Below, one piece after another: positions 46,340-56,480 of a stretch of 64,000 bases of DNA (its first letter is position 1; every line of letters begins with the position of its first letter). The notes beneath the pieces were generated by a model. It did no database searches. It was not told the origin of the DNA and saw only the letters and a program-made list of their open reading frames with translations. Source of the stretch: Gnetum montanum (taxonomy: Eukaryota; Streptophyta; Gnetopsida; Gnetales; Gnetaceae); contig MNCI01020972.1 in the NCBI GenBank assembly GCA_015680685.1, positions 50,207-114,206 on the forward strand, given 5' to 3'. Position numbers and translations under genes: made by a program.

Positions 46340-48551
46340 GAATGTTTAGCATTTCCTGCATGCAACTAGTCTACCCAGGAAGTTAACATACAAAAGTGCC
46401 TATATGTAGCAAGCACACAATAAGAGAACACCTAGTGGTTGACAGCTAATCAAGAGAGAAACCCATCAATATGCATGAAACTAACTGGGGGACCAGCTTG
46501 CGGCCATGTCAAAAGCATAGATACATTGGAATGAGAGCATTGCCAACTTCCAACCCTCAATCTAAAAACATCAATTGGGAGAAGTTGGACACTTCTAAGA
46601 AATTCAAACAATCACTCATTCTTTCATATCTCTCCCTTTCAATTCAGTCATGGGGGAGATGGCCACCTATGCTGATAATTTGAGGCCCTCAGATTCTTTT
46701 TAATTTTTTTTTACACATTTTTGTTTGACAAATTTCTTTAAATTTTCTTCTTTTTTTTTTGCAACATTGTTCATACTTCTTCGTTTAATTGTGTGATTAT
46801 TTATTTCTATTTTTTTAAGTTTGTCACTTAATAAGTTCTCTGAAGATGGTCTGAACTATATTCCATTGATTGCTAATGTTTAGTTTTTACCTTTGAGTTA
46901 TGATGTTAATACTAAGGTATGGTTCTTTTTGATATAACAGGAAATGAGTCCATGTCATCCATGCATCCATGAATTTCTATGGTCTCTCTTGGCTTGGAAC
47001 TATACAGTCTCTTCTCAATAATAAGAATTATCAATGAATCGATGACTAAGCATTTCTCAAACTAAGGAAGGACTCAAGGATTGAAAAGGATGTGAATTCA
47101 AGGGAACTTGATGCATTTGTGTTGGCCATTCTCTTGGGTGCTTGGATGTTTCCTTCTTGAGTCTTCCATACCTTGCCGATGTTACTCCATTCTTGGGAAG
47201 TTAAGTTAATAAAAATAATAAGTCTTTGCATGGTGTGGTTCTCATGCAAAACACAAAAAAAATAGTAAGAATTCAAAGCACACCCCTTAGATGAAATAAT
47301 CATCTGGGCTACAAGTACTGGTTATGGAACTAAAATAAACATGTTCTCTCTAAGTAAGACCCTTCTCACTTCCTACTTTTTCCTCTTTTGTTTCATTGGA
47401 ATGGTGGTGACTCTTTGGTGGAAGCATTCTTGTTACCTCAAGTGGGTGGATTGGCCAAATGTATTAATGCAAAGTCACTGGATGAGGATTGTTTGAGGTT
47501 AGACTTGGAATGAGATCTACTAAGTCACATTAACCATTAACACACAAAGGGTTGTACACCACCTTGTTCTTGAGACTCCATTCCATTCTCTTCTTTCCAT
47601 CATTTTTTCTCCATTTTCACCTCATTACTGGTTGTATCAATAGTCTATATTTTGGTTGATGCATTATTTCCTTTTTGGTAAACTCTTGTGGTTAAGAACT
47701 TAACTCTTGCTTCCAAATGACATTCCTAGAGCCTACGGACTCTTTGAATGTGGGATTGTCAGGGCATTCAGGGTATGCGCCTGCTTTGGGGAGGACCCAC
47801 TAGCATTCCTATTTAGTGCATCCATTAATTTCTTTTCCTTAAACATTTCTACAATCGCCATTTATTTTTTTCATTTCCATCTTTGACATCCATTTTATCG
47901 GCACTACCATTGTTTCTTTTTCTTCATCCTTCTTATTCCTTATCTTTTTCCATTCTATTGCTATGGGAGGTTCACTCTCAGTCATGGTTGTCTTGGTCCA
48001 TTTTTTTTTTATTTTCTCCTAACCCCTACACCTTGGGTAGTCACCAGTATTATATCTCTAGATCCATATTAGCCATATCACAACTCAGCCAATGGACCTT
48101 ACACCGAGGCAAGGTATTAACTACATTGTGGTTTATTTACCCTTACTAATATCATACTGTGTTGTGTGTGCAGATGGTAATCATACAACAATGGATTGGA
48201 TCTAGAGGAAACACTTGGAATGGACTGGTGCTGAAGCAGTTATGCAAGGAACGAGATTGATGGTGCACTTATGGATGAACAATGAAAAATCGTAATCTTT
48301 CCTTCGGTAGCAACAAACTTCTTCTTTCTACTTTTCTCATTCTCTCTCTTTCTTCTCTCTTCTCCCATAGCTGCCAAATAAGGCTAGATGTCAAATGTGT
48401 ATAGTGTTCACTTTGTTATCATGAACACTGATTTTGCCATGTATTGTAATGATGATCTGTTCACATGTCACCCATTCACCATTAGTATCATTCAAGTCAA
48501 TAATCCCATACCTTTCCAATATTTTGTAAGGAACTCAAGGATGAGTTTTTA
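46340..48551 (+). other. Pol-deletion junction and 3' region of element F
   Basis: From 46340 a short gag-pro tail leads to the junction (about 46610), then the post-pol purine tract (46643-46664). T-rich sequence follows, then the family block cctgctttggggaggacccac (47780-47800), a decayed PPT-like motif (47977-47990), the intron-like segment (48113-48173) and an interrupted env-position ORF (48010-48310, several stops). No intact gene is supported. Confidence 0.65.
48113..48173 (+). other. Intron-like segment in F 3' region
   Basis: GTATTAACT at the left, CCTTACTAATAT in the middle and TTGTGTGTGCAG at the right, 61 bp, followed by ATGG. Homologous segments: D 20386-20445 (60 bp) and E 51125-51184 (60 bp, AG kept). 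Splicing is inferred from the consensus only. Confidence 0.35.
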
Positions 48552-48567
48552 TTCAATCATGGGGGTA
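48552..48567 (+). other. Polypurine tract of element F
   Basis: ttcaatcatgggggta directly before the 3' LTR. Confidence 0.8.
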
Positions 48568-49383
48568 TGATGAGATGTAATATCACATTAGCTGCGATAT
48601 CACGTATGCGATATCGCATCTGCCCTATGATATAGCGTACGCGATATCATAGCCTGTCGCCAGTTCTATAAATAAGAGGTGGCTTTCCCTTGTTTCTCAA
48701 TATAGATCTAGATGCTTAACTAAACTCTAGTAGTTTTACCATTATAGAGATATAATAATTTCCATGTGCCCACAGTAGGAGTCTCAAAGTAAACGGATGT
48801 CTATTCGAGCAAATTGTACCTGAGCACACATTTGTGTCCGGAAATAAAGATAAACTTTCTGATAAACCTTGCAGTGCATGGACTAAGCTAAATCGGATTT
48901 ACTTAATGTTAAATTTTTAATTACTTTCTTAGATAATTAAATCTCTCTCAACCCTTAACTCTCTTAGTTAAGTGCATTCAGTACAACTGCTTCGAGCACG
49001 TGTGTAACGCTTGGTAACCCAGTGATGAGTAGCGTTTGGTAATCCTAGTAGCGTTGCATTGGTTTAGGGTGTGTACAGAAAGTGGGAATGTATACTGATG
49101 CTAGAACAATTAGAACTTAGTTAATTAAAGGTAGTCATTTAGTCTCTTCATCCTTCACCTCTTAGCATAGGTGTTAAAAAGATAAAAGACATAAAAATCA
49201 CATACCTCAAACTCACTTAACCATATAACCATGCCAATACAAGTGAGTTTGGGAAGATAGTGATTGATTAACTTGAAGTGTTCCATTAGGGCATGTAAGC
49301 ACTTAGTCCTTGGAGTTCAACTGGATTGTGCGTGCATGCTTGTATTCGTATAATTGAGTGTAGGGGTACCTCACCACTCATCA
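48568..49383 (+). repeat. 3' LTR of element F
   Basis: An 816-bp pair of 42365-43161. Begins tgatgagatg; GATATCGC-type palindromes at 48596-48648; TATAAATA at 48667-48674; ends caccactcatca beside the ataag duplication. Confidence 0.92.
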
Positions 49384-49660
49384 ATAAGGTTCTCTACTGG
49401 AACCCCACACATCTGCCACAACGCACAAAATTCCAAACATTGTGGGAAGGACCTTACATTATTCATACAACCTTTCCTTTAGGGGCCATGATCATATACA
49501 AACCTGAGAGCCCTGATAAGAGATTACTAGTCAATGTGCAATAAACCAAACCCTTCCATGAACTTAGAATGGCTAATGCACATAATACCTCTAATAAGGG
49601 ATGATCCCACTCACTATTTTAGATCTCCCCATTCCAACTCAGTCATGGGGGAGATGGCCA
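49384..49660 (+). pseudogene. int: Integrase of element E, part after F, and post-pol purine tract
   Basis: Continues the C-terminal integrase domain cut at 42364: VLYWNPTHLPQRTKF, WEGPYII and MIIYKPESPDK, matching C at 10530-10730. A stop lies at about 49542. The purine tract tcagtcatgggggagatggcc follows at 49639-49659. The apparent small ORF 49326-49544 that crosses from the LTR of F into this piece is an insertion artefact. Confidence 0.85.
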
Positions 49661-51534
49661 CCTTTGTTGATCAATCAAGGCCCTCAGTTCTTCTCTTTTT
49701 TAAGTTTTTGTTTTACATATTTTTTATCTTACAAATTTCTTTAACTTTCTTGCTTTTGTTTTTCTTTTTTTGCAACATCGTTTATACTCTTTTGTTTCTT
49801 TGGGTGTTTGTTTGTCTTGTTAGGTTCATCACCTAATAAGTGCTCCTAATGGTGGTATGAATTGTATTCTATTGATTGCTAATGTTTTGTTTTTACCTTT
49901 GAGTTATAATGTTGATACTAAAGTATTGTTCTTTTGATATAGTAGACAATGAGTCCACGTCATCCATGCATCCATAAATTTCTATGATTTCTCTTGGCTT
50001 GGAATTGTATGGTCCCTTTCTTAATCATAAAACTATTAATGAATTGGTAACTGAGCAGCTCTCAAATTGAGGAAGGACTCAAGGATTGAAAAGGGCATGA
50101 CTTCAAGGGGATTTGATGCATTTGTGTTGGCCATTCTCTTGAGTGCTTGGATGTTTTATTTTTGCATTTTCCTTACCATTTTGACATTTCTCCATTATTG
50201 GGAAGCTGAGCTAATAAAAATAATAAGTCTTTGCATGCTGTGGTTCTCAGGAAAAAAAGAAAAAAAATAAAACCAGTGAGAATTCAAAGCACACCCCTTA
50301 GACAAAATAATCATCTGGGCTACAAGCATTGGTTATGGAAATAAACCAACATGTTTCCTCTAACTAAGACCCCTTCTTGCTTCCTACTTTCTCCTTTTTC
50401 ATTCCTCAGAATGGTGGTGACTCTTTGAAGAAAGCATTCTTATTATTTCAGGTGGATGGATTAGCCAAGTGTATTAATGCAAAGTCACTAGATGTGAATT
50501 GTTTAAGGCTAGATTTGGAATGAGATCTACTAAGTCACATTAATCATTAACACACATGGGGCTATACACCACCTTGTTCTTGAGACTCCATTCCATTCTC
50601 TTCTTTCCATCATTCTTTCTCCATTTTCCACCTCATTGCCAATTGTATCAATAGTCCATATTTTTGTTGATGCATTTTTTTCTTTTTGGTAAATTCTTGT
50701 GCTTAAGACTTTAACCCTTGCTTCCAAATGGCATTTCTAGAGCCTATGGACTCTTTGAATGTGGGATTGTCAAGGCATTAAGAGCATGAGCTTGCTTTGG
50801 GGAGGACCCACTGGCATTCCTATTTGATGCATCAGTTAACTTCTTTCCCTTAAACATTTCTGCAATCAACATTTATTTTGTTCATTTCCATCTTTAACAT
50901 CCATTTTATCAGTGTTGTCATTATTTCTTTTTCTCCATCTTTCTTATTCCTTATATTTTTCTATTCTATCACTACCAAAGGATCGCTCTTAGTCATGGGG
51001 GTCCTAGTCCAATTTTTTCAATTTTCTCTTAACCCCTACACCTTGGGTAGTCACCATTGTTATATCTCGAAAATCTGCATTAGCCATATTACAACTTAGC
51101 CAATGGACCTTACACCGAGGAAAGGTATCAATTGCATTGTGATTTATTCACCCTTGCTAATATGAGACTTTGTTGTGTGTATAGATAACAATCATACAAC
51201 AATGGATTGGACTTAGAGGGAACACTTAGAATGGACTGGTGCTAGAACAATTATGCAAGGAATAGGATTGATAGTGCACTTATGGATGACCAATGGAAAG
51301 CACAATCTTGGCGTTGGTAACAACAAACTTCTTCTCTCTCTTCTCTCTTAGCTGCCAAATAAGGCTAGATGTCAAATATGTATATTGTTCACTCTTGTGG
51401 TCATGAACACTAACATTGCCATGTATTGTAATGATGATCTGTTCACATGTCACCCCATTCACCATTAGTTTCATTCAAGTCAATAATCCCATACCTTCCC
51501 AATATTTTGTAAGGAACTCAAGGACGAGTTTTCA
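49661..51534 (+). other. 3' region of element E
   Basis: No intact gene. Contains the family block gcttgctttggggaggacccac (50790-50811), a PPT-like motif (50988-51001), the intron-like segment (51125-51184) and a broken env-position ORF. It matches the F interval 46665-48551 throughout by eye. Confidence 0.65.
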
Positions 51535-51550
51535 TTTAGTCATGGGGGTA
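51535..51550 (+). other. Polypurine tract of element E
   Basis: tttagtcatgggggta immediately before the 3' LTR. Confidence 0.8.
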
Positions 51551-52330
51551 TGATGAGTTGTGATATCGCATCCACAATATCGTGGCCTACCTCAATTTCT
51601 ATAAATAAGAGGCAGCTTTCCTTGTTCTAGGCAGTAAGACTTAGACCCTTAGCTAAACTCTTGGAGTTTTACCATTCTAGAGTTAGAATAATTTCCATGT
51701 GCCCGTAGTAGGAGTCTTAAAGTGAATGGATCTTTATTTGAGAAAATTGTACCTAAGCACACATTTGTGTACGGTAATAAGGATAAACTTTATGATAAAC
51801 CTTGCAGCATACGGATTAAGCTAAATAGTAATTAATTATTGTTGAATGTTTAAATGCTTTCCTAGTTAATTAATCTCTCTCTCAATCCTTGACTCTTCTA
51901 GTTAAGTACACTCAGTACGACCTCTTCGAGCATGTGTGTAGTGTTTGGTAACCCAGTAACAAGTAGCATTTGGTAATCCCAATAGCATTGCATTGGTTCA
52001 GGATGTGTGTGGCAAGTGGGAATAGATACTGGTGTTAGGAAAATTACAACTTAGTTAGTGAATAGTTAATGAAAGTTAGTCACTTAGTTCTCCTTACCTT
52101 CCACATTAGCATCAAACATTAAAAAGATAAAAGTTATAAAAATCATGTACCTAAAGTTTACTTAACCATACAATTGTTACAGTACAAGTAAGCTTGGGAA
52201 GACAATAATTGATTAACCTTGAGTGTTCCATTAAGGTGCATAAGCAACTTAGTCCTTGGAGTTCGATTGGATTGTGCATGAAATGCTCGTATTCGTATGG
52301 TTGAGTGTAGGGGTACCTCGCCACTCATCA
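51551..52330 (+). repeat. 3' LTR of element E
   Basis: A 780-bp LTR, tgatgagttg to cgccactcatca, TATAAATA at 51600-51607. Followed by tcaac, the target duplication. Confidence 0.92.
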
Positions 52331-52335
52331 TCAAC

Positions 52336-53308
52336 TTTGGCACATGCAATCTTGGTAGCATAGTCATGGTTTGGCAGTCTCTTGAGGTCCATTGGAGAAT
52401 ACCAAAATGTAGCACCAGTTGCTCTAGTAAGAGAATAGTAAAGGTCAGCATATCCCCATCTACCCCTTTATCATGTGGTGCTCAATCTGCACTTCACGCT
52501 AATCCTAAGCCTATAAATACTTCCACATTCCACACTATAGGGGTTGGTAATTCATTCTAGCAATGGACATTTAAAGCATCTAGCTAGCAAATCCAAGTAG
52601 CAATTGACATTTTAGAGTACCACTTGGCACCTAAGGCACCTTGAGCACCTTGCACACCGAAGCGTATCAACACCTTGGTGAAACCTTTGCATCCCATTCA
52701 ACATTGTAGTGCACTGCAACCTAAAAGACACTTCAGTAGCCAACCCAGTAGGCACAATCCTTACAATGGCCAACAATCTTCACCATACAACACCCCAAAG
52801 ACTATAGCTACATTGCTACTATGTCTATCTATACACCACATATCTCAACTCTCATTTGTAATTACTACACTCCCCATTTGGGGTAGTGCCATTCTCTCTC
52901 TCTCAAATTCTAAATTTTAAGCATTTCTAATGCATTTTTCTTTGACATTTTGATGTTGCATTTGCATTTCCTTGCTACTTTACACTTTTTTACATGATCG
53001 CATTACCACCCTCATGCCAGGAAACCCCACCATGCTCAAGCTTAGCCAATCTTAGTACTACAAGGAACACTATTAGAATGCTTAGCATTATCTCACAATG
53101 TCAATGCTCATATTTTGGCTAACCATGGCACCCCCTAGTTGTATCTCATACCCCATTTGCAACTGGTAAAGTCCCTATTCAATCAACAAGACCATCTAGG
53201 GCACTCTGCCTCCATTTCCTAGAAAAGGCCCTCACACGAAGGTAGGGTTGAGGTTGTGTACCCATGAACCCCTCTGCATTTGAAGCATCAATGTTTTTAA
53301 TCCCTACA
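52336..53308 (+). repeat. Element T1, right part: promoter-proximal and terminal LTR sequence
   Basis: Resumes T1 after E. TATAAATA at 52512-52519 would be the LTR TATA box. The end 'gcatcaatgtttttaatccctaca' (to 53308) matches, in reverse complement, the outer end of T2's LTR ('tgtagtggccaaaaacatcagtgg', 54239-54262), and 'aggccctcacac' near 53227 matches 'gtgtgagggcc' near 54319. No gene; ORF 52675-52920 is not supported by any motif. Confidence 0.65.
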
Positions 53309-54233
53309 CTACCAGAGGTAAGCTTTACATTGTGGAGGCCACCTTTTGATGAAAACATTTTCTAAAATTTCTCTCACATCCGGAAGTGTTTAATGAATAA
53401 AATAACATTAAAATCGTGAATTTATGAGGTTAAATCCTTCCAATGAACTCTAGTAGCCACAAAATGCAAATAATATTAAAATAATCAATCTACCATAATC
53501 ACAACTTAGCCAACTATAACTACCCAAGACAGATAAGGTGCCTATATATTATAAGTTACACATAACACACTAATCCTTTATGTTGTTGTGATCATAGATG
53601 GTACCAAAAGGGAAAGTATGAACTAGAAGTTGAACCATCCCAACCAAGGGATAAGTGGCCTAGAGCTAGAAGTGGTTAATAGCCTAAACAACGTTAGGAG
53701 TAGGAAGCTTGAGCCCATGCAACGAGACCTCTTTAGGACCATTTGATCTTCTCCCTCATCTTCAAGCTACCAGAGGGGATTGGATGTCAATTTTTTCTAG
53801 GTTGTTCAATTCTATTGTCATGAATATCAAATTTTGTAAAAGATCATAAATTCATATACTTGGGCACTTAGCATATGTTTATTTAGTCTAACTTAGTTTG
53901 TGTGTTAGTTAGTTAGTAAATAATCCCATACCTTCCCAATATTTTGTAATGAACTTGTTCCTCATTTTTTTCACTCACGGATGAGTTTTCATTAAATTGT
54001 ATGATGAATCATATTTTTCTTAGGCCCTAATATCAGTGCATATGCTTTGTTATTGGATATCCAATATTATGGAATGCATCCATACCTATAAATACAACAC
54101 TTGGGTGCACAATTCATCCATTTTATTCCTTAGTTATTAGTGAAGCTTTTGTAGTTTGTTTTCTCCATAGTTAAAATATTTTCTGAGTGCCTACAATAAG
54201 AGTCAAAGAATGCATGGATCTTCGTTTGAGAAC
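53309..54233 (+). mobile_element. Element G: 3' fragment of an Athila-like element with truncated LTR
   Basis: From about 53390. Shares with A an ATGG after 'atcatag' (53597-53599) preceded by CACTAATCC, then a short basic ORF start (MVPKGKV), 'caataatcccataccttccc' (53921-53940) as in E and F, a decayed polypurine tract, and an LTR beginning tgatgaatcat at 54002 with TATAAATA near 54094. The LTR stops at about 54233, where T2 begins. Bases 53309-53390 are unassigned. Confidence 0.6.
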
Positions 54234-54238
54234 TGATG

Positions 54239-56480
54239 TGTAGTGGCCAAAAACATCAGTGGATGGAACACCGAGAGGTTACTGAGTGTATAGCCTAACC
54301 CCGAATCAGTGTGAGGGCCGTGTTGGAGAAAAAAATGGAAATGGGGCACCATGAATAGTCTAGTTGATCAAACAGGGACTTAGTCAGTGTAAAATAACCT
54401 TTTGTGAACATTTTTTTTAATATTTCACGCTGAGATTTAGGTAAAGAAATCCATAACACAGAGAATGATAAATGTGTAGCAAAGTATGTAACTTAAGAAA
54501 TGAATGTAAAATGATAGAGAATGATACAAACTATGGTGAAATGAAATAGAGTGAGCTTGAGTGAGAGAATGCACCACCCCAAGATTGGGGGATTTAATCC
54601 TTGTTTAACTGAAGAAGGTATACAACTGGTTGCACTACTAGACAGGCATAGCCTACAATGAAATAGTATGGTCATAGCTCCTTAATTGCTGCCAGTGGTC
54701 TACTAATGGAAAATGATGAGTTGGTGCTTTCTGGGCTAGGAGAGATCTTGGAAGTGCTACCGCTGAGGTTTGCTTTGATCACAAGAAAGCTAAGTTAAAA
54801 AGCCAACTGTAAGAAAGGTGATTCCAAAAGAAAATAATGCCAAAATCCAACTCTTTGAACATTGTTTATTAGGGTATTTATAGAGCTAGAAACAAGAGAG
54901 AAATGTGGTTTGGATGCCACATGTCCTAGGTTCCACATGATGCAAACGTGATTGTGCCATACTATTGTGTAGTGCTACAGTGTAGTGTTACGCTGGATGT
55001 GGAACTTGCTGAGTCATGACCATACTGTTCAAACTGCATGTGCTAGAATTTAGAGAACTACCATGTTTTTACAAAAAATGCCAATGTCAAATGCAAAATG
55101 GAGCCTACGCTCCAAGATCACATCTTCCCTACTCTTGCAAGTAGGGTCAAGCGTAGGAACAACTTTGGGAATTAACTGGGGGGTGCAAAACAAAGAAAGC
55201 TATTGATCTTGTTCATTGGAGAGATGTTGGAGTACAAATGACCATCATCAACAAGTTTTGGAGCTAACTAGAGATGTCTTGAGATTTCCATGTTAGTGTT
55301 ACACTATCTACACTGCCCAGTGTATTAGTGTAGTGTAAACACCCACATGCTATGCTATGCTACACTACATAGTGTAGTAGCCAGTTTTGAAATAAATCTT
55401 ACTTGAAAGCTCAAAACACCCTCTCAAGGCCTAGCTAGGAAAGCAGTTACAACCCTTCCTTTCATGTTGAGAGGTCTTGGGATCTGCGGAGTTCATCCCT
55501 GGGACACTTTTGGGCTTTGTGTCCTCACTACACTATGCTACGCTTTGTAGCATAGCATAGCCAGCAACCAATGTGACATGAATCCTTGCTTGATCTATAA
55601 TGCTTTGTCAAAGAAATTTACTTGGAGCCCAAGGGCAAAGTGGCATAGGTAGTCTTGAAGGTCAAAAAGTGGCCAAGTGCAATTATTTTGCTGGAATCAC
55701 TTAGTAGAGGACCTTCATGCATTCTGCCCCTACTACGCTATGTAGCATATTATAGCATAGCACCTAGTTTAGGTTGAATCCTGACTTACTTTGCAAACAT
55801 TTTGTTACGAGATGGAAATCATGTCCTAGCATGATGTCAGCAAGCATACTTGATGGTTAAGGCATGGGCAATTATGTTTACTTTGCCAAAACAATCTAAG
55901 AGGAAACACTATCTCAGTAAAACCCTACTACACTATGCTATGCTATGTAGCGTAGCACCCAACTGAAGATGATTTTTAACAAAATTTGTCACATTTTGCT
56001 ATGTCATGTTGCTCATGCTTCAAGGATGAAGCGGGGCAGGTACCTCAGGGGTTGAGTTATTGTCAACTGTATCTTTGGTGCATGATCAGTCTTCTCAAGG
56101 CCTGTTACGTTGTGCAATGTAGTAGGTCTCATAGTTAGAAAACTTGCCAAACTATTTTGCTCATCCTGAACACTTTTAGCAACTCCTAGCATGGTCCCTA
56201 GGTAGACCATCAGCTAGGGCATGTGTCAAGCTAGGCAAGCTAGAGGGTGTAGTAAGCCTATCAGCCTAGGAGATAGAAAATTTTCCAGACTGTACAGTCT
56301 ACCCCTAGTGCCTTTCTTATGCAAACTGGTCTCCTAGTTGGATGCTACATTGACTGTGTTGCAGAGGGTTATAGGTAGGCTTGAAAGTAGCTTTGCAAGC
56401 ATTAGGACTTCTAGGGTGCCATGTTATCTACACAGTCCAACGTGACACTACGCTTGTAGAGATCTTTGCCCAAATCTTAG
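54239..56480 (-). repeat. LTR (and adjoining U3) of T2, palindrome-rich
   Basis: Minus-strand TATA box (TATAAATA) at 54875-54882. Upstream of it in transcription direction (54940-56470) lie many imperfect inverted motifs of the gctatgctac/gtagcatagc type, for example 55531-55562, 55738-55762 and 55924-55952. The inner LTR boundary is not fixed. No gene seen. Confidence 0.55.

Larger units (their letters stand above)
42365..49383 (+). mobile_element. Element F: pol-less Athila-like retrotransposon inside the integrase of E
   Basis: A 7,019-bp element with LTRs 42365-43161 (797 bp) and 48568-49383 (816 bp), exact target duplication ataag (42360-42364, 49384-49388), primer site, gag, protease, 3' region and polypurine tract. 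There is no RT, RNase H or integrase: the post-protease sequence joins the post-pol purine tract at 46610-46660, as in element D. The internal region is about 5.4 kb in both. Its insertion interrupts the E integrase between Lys and Val of a GDKVLYWNP motif. Confidence 0.93.
35753..52330 (+). mobile_element. Element E: Athila-like retrotransposon with all domains, split by F
   Basis: LTRs 35753-36531 (779 bp) and 51551-52330 (780 bp), flanked by the exact duplication tcaac (35748-35752, 52331-52335). Without F and its duplicated 5 bp the element is about 9.55 kb. Order: primer site, gag, protease, RT, RNase H, integrase, 3' region, polypurine tract. It lies inside Tat-like element T1. By eye the LTRs are about 90% alike. 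Stops, a frameshift near 38186 and an RT deletion near 40250 show it is dead. Confidence 0.92.

Noticed and set aside
49326-49544. 73-codon plus ORF spanning an LTR end and integrase
   Set aside because: Created by the insertion of F into the integrase of E; its start lies in LTR sequence.
54940-56470. Regularly spaced short motifs as a CRISPR-like array
   Set aside because: Motifs are imperfect, palindromic and irregularly spaced, spacers are not uniform, and the context is a plant retrotransposon LTR.
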